From: Duganella sp. BJB476
Lineage (GTDB): Bacteria; Pseudomonadota; Gammaproteobacteria; Burkholderiales; Burkholderiaceae_D
Assembly: GCF_003416895.1 (NCBI RefSeq)
Contig: NZ_QVIO01000006.1
Coordinates: 124,001-188,000, forward strand
Reading direction: 5' to 3'
Length of the DNA: 64,000 bases
This document shows positions 1 through 10,545 of the stretch, piece by piece. The notes below the pieces were generated by a model. It was not told the DNA's origin, searched no databases, and worked only from the letters and a program-made list of their open reading frames with translations. Both the position numbers and the translations under genes were made by a program. Positions within the stretch are counted from its first letter, which is position 1. Each line of letters starts with the position of its first letter.

Positions 1-382
1 CCAGTTCCGGGTCCACCGTCATGCCCACGTGCGACAGGTCGAGCGAGACCGAGCAGTTCAGGTTGCGCTGGCCGATGGCGCGGGTCAGCTCCATGAACAC
101 TTCCGTCTCGGCCATCGCGAAGGCTTCGTCGCGCACGCTCTCGCCCATGTACTCGACCGATGCCGCGTGGCCCTGGGCGATGATGTGCTCGACCCGCTGC
201 AGCGCCTCGGCCACGGTGCGGCCGGCCACGTAGCGCTGCGACACCTTGTGCATGTAAGGGCGCAGCAGCGGATCGTTGCAGAACTTTTCCTTGGCGCTCT
301 CGTCGAGCGCCAGCGCGCGCAGGGTGGTGGCGGCCTGGTCTACCAGCGGCTGCCATTGGATGGGGAAGGCGGGTTGGTGCAC
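1..382 (-). CDS. Proline dehydrogenase, 5' part (runs off left edge)
   Basis: The visible first ~127 residues read as the start of a monofunctional FAD-dependent proline dehydrogenase, which oxidises proline to pyrroline-5-carboxylate in proline catabolism. Support is the segment RYVAGRTVAEAL followed by ASVEYMGESVRDEA and a Leu-Asn-Cys-Ser-Val-Ser-Leu-Asp strand, which matches the N-terminal TIM-barrel strands of the PRODH family ('GESV' motif). I chose a GTG start at 382 because GGAG lies about seven bases upstream; no in-frame ATG fits the N-terminus. The catalytic C-terminal half is outside the window. Identity is by recalled family motifs only, so moderate to good confidence. Confidence 0.7.
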   Translation of the reverse strand, partial: MHQPAFPIQWQPLVDQAATTLRALALDESAKEKFCNDPLLRPYMHKVSQRYVAGRTVAEALQRVEHIIAQGHAASVEYMGESVRDEAFAMAETEVFMELTRAIGQRNLNCSVSLDLSHVGMTVDPEL

Positions 383-436
383 GGGATCTCCAGTAGTGGT
401 CGAAAAAAAACAGCCCGGAGGCTGTCTTTATTCTAC

Positions 437-1024
437 CTAGTTGCGGACCAGGTTGCCGTTGTCGTTGCGGACCCGGTCGCCGCTCATCATGCGCGGGTCG
501 TGGTCGAAGTTGAAGCTGACCTGCTTGCCGTCGTCGTATTGCACGTGCACGGTCCACTGCTTGCTGGACTTGGCCTTCTCTTCGATCTTCTTGCCGGCAT
601 AGGCGCCGCCTGCCGCACCCGCGACGGTGGCCAATTCGCGGCCGTGGCCGCTGCCGACCTGATTGCCCAGCAGGGCGCCCGCGACGCCGCCGGCGATCAC
701 GCCCAGCGCGCTGCCTTCGCCGGCCTTCTCGCTGACCACCACCGAGGTGACCTTGCCGCATTCCATGCAGCTGCCCGGCTTGGCGGGGCTGGCTTTGAGC
801 TGGGCCTTGGCCAGCGCCAGCGATCTGTCGTATTCGGATTTGGCGTCGCGCGTGCATTGCATGCGGGCCGCCGAGTTGCTTTCTTCAGCGCACAGCTTCT
901 TGTCGTCGGCGTAGCGGGTGGCGATGCGCTTGGATTCTGCGTTGAATTGCTCTTTAGGGCTTTGCGCCTGGGCCGAGGAGGCCAGGCCGGCCAGCAGCAG
1001 TGCTGCCAGAATAGAACGGTTCAT
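437..1024 (-). CDS. Glycine-zipper 2TM-domain envelope protein
   Basis: 195-residue protein with an N-terminal Sec signal (about residues 1-20, ending ASSAQA). A charged, probably helical region containing several cysteines (CAEES, MQC, CMEC) follows. The centre holds a glycine zipper of the Rick_17kDa/2TM type: GVIAGGVAGALLGNQVGSG, then GAAGGAYAGKKIEE, which is thought to insert in or bridge the envelope as in SlyB and related proteins. The C-terminus is hydrophilic. It lies upstream of the proline dehydrogenase gene on the same strand and just downstream of the TM2 gene. The exact role is unknown; stress or envelope-integrity functions are typical of relatives. Confidence 0.8.
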   Translation of the reverse strand: MNRSILAALLLAGLASSAQAQSPKEQFNAESKRIATRYADDKKLCAEESNSAARMQCTRDAKSEYDRSLALAKAQLKASPAKPGSCMECGKVTSVVVSEKAGEGSALGVIAGGVAGALLGNQVGSGHGRELATVAGAAGGAYAGKKIEEKAKSSKQWTVHVQYDDGKQVSFNFDHDPRMMSGDRVRNDNGNLVRN

Positions 1025-1038
1025 GCTTTTTCTCCTTA

Positions 1039-1467
1039 TTAACCGTAGGAACCACCAGTGTACAACAAGTCAAATAGCCGGGAAATCGTGGCGATCAGGC
1101 TGCCCGCGCCCAGCATCATGCTGGCCACCAGCACCACGGCCAGCGGCCAGTGGGTGTCGGACTGCTTGCCGGAGCCGGGGTTGAAGCGGGCATCCCATTT
1201 TTCGTCGGACATCAGGCCCAGCACCAGCGCCTCGAGGAAGCCGACCAGGCCGGAGAGCATGATGGGCAGCAGCTTGTAGAAGCCGTCGGCGTCCGGCCAG
1301 GTGGCGGCGATGGCGGCGGCGGCCGGCAGCGCGGCCAGGTGGGTCCACAGCCAGGGGTCGCGCGGGCCGCGCAGGTACAGCCGTTGCAGGCCCAGGCCGC
1401 CCACCAGGAAGGCCAGCAGGGTGGCGAAGGTCTTGTTTTTGTGCGATGTGTGGTGCGAAACAGTCAT
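1039..1467 (-). CDS. TM2 domain-containing membrane protein
   Basis: 142 residues from the ATG at 1467; the open frame extends upstream into the rpsP promoter region but that extension has no family character. The N-terminus has the TM2 pattern KTFATLLAFLVGGLGLQRLYL, i.e. a helix, Gly-Gly-Leu-Gly, and an Arg-Tyr-Leu turn before a second helix. Two more hydrophobic segments follow (around residues 60-85 and 110-135), interrupted by a hydrophilic stretch with DEKWDARFNPGS. It is an inner-membrane protein of unknown function. It is divergent from rpsP and 14 bp from the glycine-zipper gene, so the two may be co-transcribed. Confidence 0.75.
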   Translation of the reverse strand: MTVSHHTSHKNKTFATLLAFLVGGLGLQRLYLRGPRDPWLWTHLAALPAAAAIAATWPDADGFYKLLPIMLSGLVGFLEALVLGLMSDEKWDARFNPGSGKQSDTHWPLAVVLVASMMLGAGSLIATISRLFDLLYTGGSYG

Positions 1468-1615
1468 GTTTGTTCGGCAGTAGACGGAAAACATGCAGTA
1501 TCGGTCATAATACGGCCCCCGGCGGACCTTTTTTATGGACAAGGCTATTGCCCCGCACGCCGGTTCGGGGGATAATCTTCGATTACCCCAATCTGCCCGA
1601 TTATTTCATTAACGC

Positions 1616-1645
1616 TTGCTGCTTCGCGGCAAAGCGCGCTATAAT
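1616..1645 (+). promoter_or_regulatory. Sigma-70 promoter of the rpsP operon
   Basis: TTGCTG at 1616-1621 and a perfect TATAAT at 1640-1645, 18 bases apart, about 40 bases before the rpsP start. It fits a strong constitutive promoter for the ribosomal operon. Confidence 0.7.
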
Positions 1646-1685
1646 TTGCGGCTTTTTCCGTCCTAGCACACTTTTTGGAAATATT

Positions 1686-1931
1686 ATGGTCGTTATTCGT
1701 TTAGCTCGTGGAGGCGCCAAGAAGCGTCCGTTCTTCAACATCGTTGCAACCGACTCGCGCAATCGTCGCGATGGCCGTTTCATCGAGCGCATCGGTTTCT
1801 ACAACCCGATGGCATCCGGTGGCGAAGTGCCACTGCGCATCACCGCTGACCGTCTGGCTCACTGGCAATCGGTTGGCGCACAACTGTCGCCTACCGTGGC
1901 TCGCCTGGTAGCTTCGAACAAAGCTGCTTAA
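1686..1931 (+). CDS. rpsP: 30S ribosomal protein S16
   Basis: 81 residues beginning MVVIRLARGGAKKRPFFNIV, the classic S16 N-terminus, with the conserved DSRNRRDGRFIERIGFYNP segment. S16 binds 16S rRNA in the body of the small subunit and is needed for 30S assembly. Length matches the family (80-85). The ATG at 1686 is chosen because the family begins exactly there; the open frame extends upstream through the promoter, which is not coding. It is the first gene of rpsP-rimM-trmD-rplS, the usual bacterial order. Confidence 0.97.
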   Translation: MVVIRLARGGAKKRPFFNIVATDSRNRRDGRFIERIGFYNPMASGGEVPLRITADRLAHWQSVGAQLSPTVARLVASNKAA

Positions 1932-1945
1932 GTCTGGTTGCTGGT

Positions 1946-2506
1946 TTGACCGATAAGAATGCATCCGGGGTGCAAGTCCCCGACGATCTGGCACAGGTAG
2001 GCTTTGTCTTCGGTGCTTACGGCGTCGCTGGCTGGGTGAGGATACGTCCTTTCTCGGAAGATGCGGATGCACTCCTGTCGGTAAAAAACTGGTGGATCGA
2101 CAAGCCTAGCTTGCACGATGTCGAAGTCAAGCAGTGCAAACTGCATGGCGGCGACGTGGTCGCACAGCTGGTGGGAGTGACCGATCGGGACGTCGCAGAA
2201 GCGCTCAAGGGCGCAGCTGTTTCGGTTCCGCGCAGTCGTTTCCCGGCCTTGTCCGACGATGAGTTTTACTGGACCGAGTTGATTGGTCTGGAAGTAGAGA
2301 ATTTGCAAGGTGAGCACCTCGGTACGGTGACTGACATGATGAGCAATGGTCCGCAGTCGATCTTGCGCATACAGCCAGCCGCTACGCCAGATGCAGATCC
2401 CGAGGTTGCGGCGCAAGAGCGCCTGATTCCATTTGTGGACGCGTTTGTCATCAAGGTAGACAAGGCCGCAAAGAAGATCACTGTCGACTGGGGCCTTGAT
2501 TATTAA
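1946..2506 (+). CDS. rimM: Ribosome maturation factor RimM
   Basis: 186 residues, about the family length. The N-terminal RimM domain shows the typical VGFVFGAYGVAGWVRIRPF segment; the C-terminal PRC-barrel contains EFYWTELIGLEV and the LIPFVDAFVIKVD end typical of RimM. RimM assists 30S head maturation by binding S19. The start is uncertain: a TTG at 1946 gives the listed protein, while an in-frame GTG at 1970 lies closer to the conserved region; neither has a strong Shine-Dalgarno. It follows rpsP by 14 bases and precedes trmD, consistent with one transcript. Confidence 0.93.
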   Translation: MTDKNASGVQVPDDLAQVGFVFGAYGVAGWVRIRPFSEDADALLSVKNWWIDKPSLHDVEVKQCKLHGGDVVAQLVGVTDRDVAEALKGAAVSVPRSRFPALSDDEFYWTELIGLEVENLQGEHLGTVTDMMSNGPQSILRIQPAATPDADPEVAAQERLIPFVDAFVIKVDKAAKKITVDWGLDY

Positions 2507-2527
2507 AGAACATAAGGGCGGCCCGCC

Positions 2528-3274
2528 ATGCAATTCGATGTCGTGACCCTGTTCCCTGAAATGTTCGCCGCACTGACGCAGTCGGGTGTCACCCGGCGCG
2601 CGTTTGAACAGAATAAATGTGGCTTGTCGTTGTGGAATCCGCGCGATTTCACGACCGACAATCACCGCACCGTGGATGACCGCCCCTATGGCGGCGGCCC
2701 CGGCATGGTGATGCTGGCCAAACCCCTGGAAGCGACGCTCAACGCGGCGAAGCAACGCCAGACCGAAGCCGGTCTGCCGACGCCCCGCGTGGTGTTCATG
2801 TCGCCCCAGGGCAAGCAGTTGACGCACGAGCGCGTGATGCAGCTGAAGCAGGAGCCCGGTCTGGTGATCCTGTGCGGCCGCTACGAAGCGGTGGACCAGC
2901 GTTTGCTGGACCGTTGCATCGACGAGGAAATCAGCCTTGGCGATTTCGTGCTGTCCGGCGGCGAGTTGCCGGCGATGGCCTTGATGGATGCCGTGATCCG
3001 CCAGATTCCCGGCGTGTTGAACACGGATGCGTCGGCGATCGAGGACAGCTTCGTCAACGGCCTGCTGGATTCGCCGCACTACACGCGGCCGGAAACGTAT
3101 GAAGGTGTGGGCGTACCGCCGGTGCTGATGGGCGGCAACCACGCCGAGATCGAGAAATGGCGCCGTCAGCGCATGCTGGAGGCGACCGCGCGCAAGCGCC
3201 CGGATTTGCTGGTCAAGGCGCGTGAGGCAGGGCAGCTCACCAAGCTTGATGAAAAGTTTTTGGCAGGTTTGTAA
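2528..3274 (+). CDS. trmD: tRNA (guanine-37-N1)-methyltransferase
   Basis: 248 residues, normal TrmD length. TrmD methylates G37 next to the anticodon of tRNAs reading CNN codons, preventing frameshifts, using S-adenosylmethionine bound in a deep trefoil knot. Family motifs are present: the FDVVTLFPEMF start, the DDRPYGGGPGMVM loop, the VILCGRYEAVDQR strand-loop, and GDFVLSGGELPAM of the knot. The C-terminal TRP-rich tRNA domain ends YTRPETYEG...PPVLMGGNHAEIEKWR. The start ATG has GGCGG upstream. Third gene of the rpsP operon. Confidence 0.97.
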   Translation: MQFDVVTLFPEMFAALTQSGVTRRAFEQNKCGLSLWNPRDFTTDNHRTVDDRPYGGGPGMVMLAKPLEATLNAAKQRQTEAGLPTPRVVFMSPQGKQLTHERVMQLKQEPGLVILCGRYEAVDQRLLDRCIDEEISLGDFVLSGGELPAMALMDAVIRQIPGVLNTDASAIEDSFVNGLLDSPHYTRPETYEGVGVPPVLMGGNHAEIEKWRRQRMLEATARKRPDLLVKAREAGQLTKLDEKFLAGL

Positions 3275-3393
3275 ACCTGTTGTTGTAGAAGCCGGCGGAC
3301 ATGTCGTCCGCATGGTTGTTTAACCCCATCCTCTACTGGGCATCGAGTTTCGACTCATAGCGCGCCAGCACGATGGTTTATGGAGTCATCTAA
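3275..3393 (+). other. trmD-rplS leader with two small hairpins
   Basis: 119 bases without a gene. A hairpin GCGGAC-(5)-GTCCGC lies near 3293-3309. A second small stem GAGT-TTCG-ACTC, with a UUCG tetraloop, lies near 3346-3357. These could stabilise mRNA or modulate L19 translation, but nothing beyond the structures themselves is visible. Confidence 0.4.
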
Positions 3394-3780
3394 ATGAATC
3401 TGATTCAACAACTCGAGCAAGAAGAAATCGCTCGCCTGGGCAAAAGCATCCCTGACTTTGCACCTGGCGATACCGTGATCGTCAACGTTAACGTAGTCGA
3501 AGGCACCCGCAAGCGCGCCCAGGCTTACGAAGGCGTAGTCATCTCCCGTCGTAACCGTGGCCTGAACTCGAACTTCATCGTTCGTAAGATCTCGTCCGGC
3601 GAAGGCGTCGAGCGTACCTTCCAGCTGTACTCCCCGCTGATCGCTTCGATCGAAGTGAAACGCCGCGGTGACGTACGTCGCGCTAAACTGTACTACCTGC
3701 GTGATCGTTCCGGTAAATCGGCACGTATCAAGGAAAAACTGCCAAACCGTCGCCCAGTGGCGAAAGCAACCGCCGCTTAA
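3394..3780 (+). CDS. rplS: 50S ribosomal protein L19
   Basis: 128 residues. L19 sits at the 30S/50S interface and contacts 16S rRNA bridge B6. Conserved features: MNLIQQLEQEEI at the start, PDFAPGDTVIVNVNVVEG, RKRAQAYEGVVISRRNRGLNSNF-type core, and VKRRGDVRRAKLYYLRDRSGKSARI near the end (quoted only in part here). The short basic tail RRPVAKATAA is usual for betaproteobacteria. Last gene of the operon; a strong terminator follows 24 bases after the stop. Confidence 0.97.
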   Translation: MNLIQQLEQEEIARLGKSIPDFAPGDTVIVNVNVVEGTRKRAQAYEGVVISRRNRGLNSNFIVRKISSGEGVERTFQLYSPLIASIEVKRRGDVRRAKLYYLRDRSGKSARIKEKLPNRRPVAKATAA

Positions 3781-3803
3781 TAGCTGCGTTTGTGTTTGGA
3801 TAG

Positions 3804-3832
3804 AAGGGGCGCCATCGGTGCCCCTTTTTTTT
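3804..3832 (+). terminator. Rho-independent terminator after rplS
   Basis: AAGGGGCGCC-ATC-GGTGCCCC stem (one G-T pair) followed by eight T residues, the textbook intrinsic terminator form. It ends the rpsP-rplS operon only a few bases before the next gene starts. Confidence 0.9.
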
Positions 3833-3836
3833 CATA

Positions 3837-4517
3837 ATGGAGTCGCGTTTGGCCAAGTCCCTGTTCGATCCCCAGCAACTACCAATTGACGCCATCGCCG
3901 GCGAACCCGCCGTCGCGCCGGAGCGCCTGACGCCCGCGTGGCTGCGCGGCCGCTTCATCGAGCAGCCGGCCTGGAAGCCCGAGGGCGCCGAGGAATCGCT
4001 GGGCAGCCTGTCGCAGCGGCCGACGCCGACGCCGGCCTCGGTGCTGATTCCGCTGGTGTTGCGCGAGGGCGGCCTGACCATCCTGCTGACCCAGCGCACC
4101 GCGCACCTGACCGATCACGGCGGGCAGATCAGCTTTCCCGGCGGCCGCGCCGAAGACTACGACAGCGATGCGGTCGACACCGCGCTGCGCGAGTCGGAGG
4201 AGGAGATCGGCCTAGCGCGCCGCCATGTCGACGTGCTGGGCACCTTGCCCAAGTATCTCACCGGCACCGGTTATTGCGTCACGCCAGTGGTGGGCCTGAT
4301 CGCGCCGCCGTTTGAGCTGACCGCCGATCCGTCCGAAGTGGCGGAAATCTTCGAAGTGCCGCTGGCTTTCCTGATGGATGGGCTGAACCACCAGCGGCTG
4401 TCGGTGCAATTGCCGGGCGGGCGGCGCAGCTTCTACGCCATGCCATATGGCGACTATTACATCTGGGGCGCGACGGCGGGCATGCTGCGCAATCTGTTCC
4501 ATTTCTTGCGCGCATAG
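3837..4517 (+). CDS. NUDIX hydrolase, CoA pyrophosphatase-like (NudL type)
   Basis: 226 residues. Predicted to hydrolyse CoA and its derivatives or related nucleoside diphosphate compounds. The NUDIX box is intact: SFPGGRAEDYD...TALRESEEEIGL, with the REx2EE metal-binding glutamates. Directly before it is the LLTQRTAHLTDHGGQISFPG segment that marks the CoA-pyrophosphatase subfamily. The preceding ~60 residues are a variable N-terminal region. The ATG at 3837 falls only five bases after the T-run of the rplS terminator, with no Shine-Dalgarno, so either the message is leaderless, or translation starts downstream, or there is read-through. A later start would not touch the catalytic domain. Confidence 0.85.
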   Translation: MESRLAKSLFDPQQLPIDAIAGEPAVAPERLTPAWLRGRFIEQPAWKPEGAEESLGSLSQRPTPTPASVLIPLVLREGGLTILLTQRTAHLTDHGGQISFPGGRAEDYDSDAVDTALRESEEEIGLARRHVDVLGTLPKYLTGTGYCVTPVVGLIAPPFELTADPSEVAEIFEVPLAFLMDGLNHQRLSVQLPGGRRSFYAMPYGDYYIWGATAGMLRNLFHFLRA

Positions 4518-4572
4518 TCACACTACGCTATCGTAGCGGGCATCAAGGCATTGCCGACTCAAAGGATTCTTA

Positions 4573-5541
4573 ATGACTTTTCTTTCCATTCTATGCGCGC
4601 TGTTGATCGAGCAAATGAAGCCGCTGCGCGCAGACAATCCGATCTACGCCGAAATCAAGCGCCTGGCGTTGCGGATGGAGATCTGGTTTAACGCCGGCGA
4701 CTCGACCCACGGCCGCATGGGCTGGTTCCTGATGATGGCCATCCTGATGGTGCCGACGGCGCTGATCTACTGGGTGCTGAAGCACTACAACTGGTTCCTG
4801 GCGGCGTTCGCGTGGAACGTGCTGATTGTCTACCTGACCTTGGGCTTTCGCCACTACAGCCACTATTTCACCTCGATCCAGCTGGCGCTCAACGCCGGCG
4901 ACGACGCCGCCGCGCGCGCGCTGCTGGCCGAATGGACCCGGCAGGACACGGTGGGCATGGAAGCGTCGGAGATCGCCCGCCTGGCGGTCGAGAAATCGCT
5001 GATCACCACGCACCGCAATGTGTTCGGCGTGTTTTTCTGGTTCCTGATGCCGCTGGGCCCTGCCTGCGCCGTGATGTACCGCGTGTCCGAGCATCTGGCG
5101 CGCGCCTGGAACGAGCCTGAGCACATGCGCAACGAAGCCTTCGGCCAGTTCGCCGCGCGCGCCTTCTACTGGATCGACTGGATACCGGTGCGCCTGACGG
5201 CGGTGGCCTTCGCCGTGGTTGGCAATTTCGAGGACGCGATCTACGCCTGGCGCAACTTCGCCCACCGCTGGGCGGACGAGGCCATCGGCATCATCCTGTC
5301 GGCCGGCGGCGGCGCCATGGGCGTGCGCCTGGGCTCGCCGGTGGAAAACGCCGCCAAGGTGCTGCCGGCCGATGCCGCCACCGTCGACATCGGCGACGAA
5401 GAGCCGGACATGCTGCCGGGCGAGGAGCCCAGCGTGCGGGCGCTGCAAAGCACGGTGGGCCTGGTGTGGCGCGCCTTGCTGCTGTGGATGATGTTGTTAT
5501 TGCTGTTGTCCGGCGCAGTCTGGCTCGGAGCGACCCCTTAA
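4573..5541 (+). CDS. CobD/CbiB family membrane protein (AmpE-like)
   Basis: 322 residues with the CobD/CbiB fold pattern: short N-terminal hydrophobic segment (TFLSILCALLIEQ), two helices around residues 50-95 (WFLMMAILMVPTALIYWVL), a cytoplasmic region, and helices around 150-170, 205-225 and 300-320. True CbiB makes adenosylcobinamide phosphate, but no other cobalamin genes are nearby. In Burkholderiales this gene sits in a conserved spot beside the L19 operon and NUDIX gene, and may be closer in role to AmpE, a membrane sensor-like protein. Function therefore uncertain; family assignment good. It starts at ATG 4573 with AAAGGAT upstream. Confidence 0.8.
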   Translation: MTFLSILCALLIEQMKPLRADNPIYAEIKRLALRMEIWFNAGDSTHGRMGWFLMMAILMVPTALIYWVLKHYNWFLAAFAWNVLIVYLTLGFRHYSHYFTSIQLALNAGDDAAARALLAEWTRQDTVGMEASEIARLAVEKSLITTHRNVFGVFFWFLMPLGPACAVMYRVSEHLARAWNEPEHMRNEAFGQFAARAFYWIDWIPVRLTAVAFAVVGNFEDAIYAWRNFAHRWADEAIGIILSAGGGAMGVRLGSPVENAAKVLPADAATVDIGDEEPDMLPGEEPSVRALQSTVGLVWRALLLWMMLLLLLSGAVWLGATP

Positions 5542-5565
5542 GCGGGTACAATAGCGGCATTGCTG

Positions 5566-5594
5566 TGGTGCAGAATAATGATTATTCTGCACCA
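5566..5594. repeat. Perfect 14-bp inverted repeat after the CobD/CbiB-like gene
   Basis: TGGTGCAGAATAAT, one central G, then the exact reverse complement. It lies 24 bases after the preceding stop, has no T-run, and is followed by an AT-rich promoter-like stretch. It could be a terminator-like hairpin or a dimeric regulator's operator. Confidence 0.75.
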
Positions 5595-5634
5595 AAGTGG
5601 TTAATCGCGTTGGAATCTGGATTGAAATCAATGA

Positions 5635-5673
5635 CTTACGTATTCAGGTCTTCTATAAGATATAATACGTAAG
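5635..5673. promoter_or_regulatory. Inverted repeat flanking a TATAAT box upstream of the DUF3579 gene
   Basis: CTTACGTATT at 5635-5644 and its exact reverse complement AATACGTAAG at 5664-5673, 19 bases apart. A TATAAT hexamer at 5661-5666 overlaps the right arm. The layout suggests a promoter under control of a dimeric regulator acting on the gene at 5766. No -35 of good quality is visible. Confidence 0.45.
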
Positions 5674-5765
5674 AATCTTACAGAATGATATCCGCCCGAC
5701 CGACCAAGTCGGGATCTTCCACGCATTCTTGTTACCAACAAGTATCTACTCATAAGCAGCCGCCT

Positions 5766-6101
5766 ATGGCAGAGTCAGCTCAAAAACCGTCAGAACAGCA
5801 GGATTCGTTCTTCATCCTCGGCCAGACCAGCAATGGCAGGCAGTTCCGTCCCAGCGACTGGGCCGAGCGCCTGTGCGGCGTGATGTCGTGCTTCAAGCCG
5901 GAAGGCTATGGCGGCGGGCGCGACGCCCATTTGCAGTTCTCGCCGTATGTCACACCGACCGTCATCGATGGCGTCAAGTCGGTGGTGGTCAACGGCAAGC
6001 TGCGCCAGCTCGAACCGCTGGCCTATCACTTCGTCATCTCCTTCGCCAAGGACAACGACCTGCAAATGGTCGACGCCTGCATCCTGCCTGAAAAAGCCTG
6101 A
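5766..6101 (+). CDS. DUF3579 domain protein
   Basis: 111 residues from the ATG at 5766 (MAESAQKPSEQQ...). The open frame extends 27 codons upstream through the regulatory repeats, which I treat as non-coding. The body matches the DUF3579 family as I know it from betaproteobacteria: FILGQTSNGRQFRPSDWAER, CGVMSCF, then VKSVVVNGKLRQLEPLAYHF and FVISFAKDNDLQ. It is a small cytosolic protein of unknown function with no signal peptide or membrane helix. The Shine-Dalgarno is weak, so the exact start is not certain. Confidence 0.75.
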   Translation: MAESAQKPSEQQDSFFILGQTSNGRQFRPSDWAERLCGVMSCFKPEGYGGGRDAHLQFSPYVTPTVIDGVKSVVVNGKLRQLEPLAYHFVISFAKDNDLQMVDACILPEKA

Positions 6102-6206
6102 TCCTGGCCTGACCTCCCCCTTGTTTTAAAATTTGCTTAAGCGTCTACCCACGAGGGCGGGGTAGGGCGTATGCTGCCTGTTCTTCAGTTTTTTTCGCGA
6201 GAGACC

Positions 6207-8957
<2,751 letters not shown>

Positions 8958-8972
8958 CCAGACTTGGCGGCG

Positions 8973-9572
8973 TCAATGGATGTCGTCCAACTGGTCGTGG
9001 GTGCGGCGGTAGCGGGGCAGGCGGCGTTCCAGCGTGTTTTGCGATTGGTGGTTCGCGTGTTCGACCAGTGTGAGCGCCGTGCTCAGTGCGGCGCTCATGG
9101 CTTTGGCGGCGGCGGCCATCGCGTCCGCCGGCGACAAAGGCGCCTTGGCGGCAAGCTCGTTCTGGCAGGCGCGCAACTGGGCGGCTTTGGTCCAGTTCTT
9201 TTCACCCGGGAAGCGTACCCAGAGTTCGAGCCAGGCATTGCGCGCATCGCCGCATACTTGTTGTACCATCTGATTCGGTGAGACCGCCGCGCCGCGGAAG
9301 ATGAGGTCGTCGCCGACCACTTCGGCGCCGTGCCAGTTGTCGCCGCTGTGCAGGCGCAGACGCGTGGCTTCGGGCAGGAACAGCTGCTTCCATTGGTAGC
9401 CGCGCAACGGGGCTGCGTCTTCGCGGTTCTTTTCTATCCATAGTTTGATCGCGCCGGCGATGGCTTCGGCGGGTGTCAGCGGGCTGCCGCTCTGGCGCAG
9501 GAAATCGCAGAGCTCGTCATAGGCGGCGGGAGGGACCTTGGGGGAGGTTTTTTGAGACCTTGTGAAATTCAT
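8973..9572 (-). CDS. Hypothetical protein, 199 residues
   Basis: Start ATG at 9572 has a good AGGAGAATC Shine-Dalgarno; the open frame runs further upstream but that part is not protein-like. No family recognised. N-terminal ~60 residues (SPLTPAEAIAGAIKLWIEKN) look like a small helical domain. The central part contains FLPEATRLRLHSGDNWHGAE and NQMVQQVCGDARNAWLELWV, and the C-terminal third is an alanine-rich helix followed by a basic tail ending QLDDIH. No signal peptide or membrane segment. Alternating helical pattern suggests a cytosolic or DNA-associated protein, which is only a guess. Confidence 0.6.
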   Translation of the reverse strand: MNFTRSQKTSPKVPPAAYDELCDFLRQSGSPLTPAEAIAGAIKLWIEKNREDAAPLRGYQWKQLFLPEATRLRLHSGDNWHGAEVVGDDLIFRGAAVSPNQMVQQVCGDARNAWLELWVRFPGEKNWTKAAQLRACQNELAAKAPLSPADAMAAAAKAMSAALSTALTLVEHANHQSQNTLERRLPRYRRTHDQLDDIH

Positions 9573-9755
9573 TTCTGATTCTCCTGTCTGGTTTTTGCTG
9601 GCGTCTTCTATTCCTCTCTGTTGGACCAGCGCTCGAAAAAAGAGTTCGGAAATGACGAAAATAGATAAAAGCAGAAAGCCGAAATAGTATCGTCCGGCGA
9701 AGGGACGGGCAGTACTAGCCCCACCCTGTATTCTCACGGAAATTTGGGAGCGATC

Positions 9756-10031
9756 ATGAGGCGATTGATGATAGAGGGGCGGGTCCAGGGTGTCGGTTAT
9801 CGCGCTTCGTTTGCGGAGCAGGCGCGGGCGCTGGGTCTGTCCGGCTGGGTGCGCAATCGCCGCGATGGTTCGGTGGAGGCTGCCGTCGATGGCGGCCCTC
9901 AGGCGATCGAAGCCATTACCACCTGGGCCAGGCGTGGCCCGCCCGCCGCCCGCGTTGCCAACGTCGTTATCGAAGAAGGCCTGGCGCTGGAATCGGCGGA
10001 CGGCGACTTCAAAATTCTGCCCACGCTGTAA
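9756..10031 (+). CDS. Acylphosphatase
   Basis: 91 residues, the normal size. Acylphosphatase hydrolyses carboxyl-phosphate bonds, for example in acyl phosphates. The signature MIEGRVQGVGYRASFAEQA contains the catalytic Arg, and GWVRNRRDGSVEAAV contains the catalytic Asn. Start ATG at 9756 with TTGGGAGCG upstream; an in-frame TTG 12 bases earlier is a less likely start. Single gene upstream of the Rrf2 regulator, 49 bases away, possibly on its own transcript. Confidence 0.9.
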   Translation: MRRLMIEGRVQGVGYRASFAEQARALGLSGWVRNRRDGSVEAAVDGGPQAIEAITTWARRGPPAARVANVVIEEGLALESADGDFKILPTL

Positions 10032-10080
10032 AAAGCGACGCGGCAAGCGCGCTTTCCGATTATGTACTATCATTAGTTAC

Positions 10081-10545
10081 ATGAGACGAGACAGCAAACT
10101 ATCTTCCATCCTGCACGTGCTGCTGCACATGGCGCACGCCGAGCGGCCGTTTACCTCCGACGAGCTGGCGAGCTTCCTCGGCACCAATCCGGTGCTGGTG
10201 CGGCGCGTGCTGGCCGGGCTGCGCGAGCGCGGCTACGTCGGCTCCGGCAAAGGGCACGGCGGCGGCTGGAGCATCACCTGCGACCTGCGCAAGGTGACGC
10301 TGCGCGACATCTACGAGGCGGTCGGTTCGCCCACGGTGTTCGCGATGGGGAACCGCGAGGAGCATCCTCGGTGCCTGGTGGAGCGCGCCGTCAACGACGC
10401 GCTGTCCAGCGCCTTCGATGAAGCCGAGGCTTTGCTGATCGAACGTTTCAAGGACGTGACGCTGGCCGACCTGTCGGCCCGCTTCAACGACGGATACGCC
10501 CATCACAAAGGAGCTTCCCATGCACATCCCCCATCCGGCGACTGA
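10081..10545 (+). CDS. Rrf2 family transcriptional regulator
   Basis: 154 residues with the Rrf2 winged helix in the first ~80 residues: LHVLLHMAHAERPFTSDELA, TNPVLVRRVLAGLRERGYV, then GKGHGGGWSITCDL (the wing, with the typical K-G-x-G-G-G). The C-terminal part holds one cysteine in HPRCLVERAV, not the three of IscR/NsrR, so it is more like the YwnA subgroup, which is not an Fe-S regulator. The stop overlaps the next gene by 26 bases, so translation is coupled. The obvious inference is that it controls the flavoprotein behind it in response to a redox or electrophile signal. Confidence 0.88.
   Translation: MRRDSKLSSILHVLLHMAHAERPFTSDELASFLGTNPVLVRRVLAGLRERGYVGSGKGHGGGWSITCDLRKVTLRDIYEAVGSPTVFAMGNREEHPRCLVERAVNDALSSAFDEAEALLIERFKDVTLADLSARFNDGYAHHKGASHAHPPSGD

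Noticed and set aside
4573..5541. True cobalamin-synthesis CbiB
   Set aside because: No other cobalamin genes or riboswitch nearby; family call kept, pathway role not claimed.
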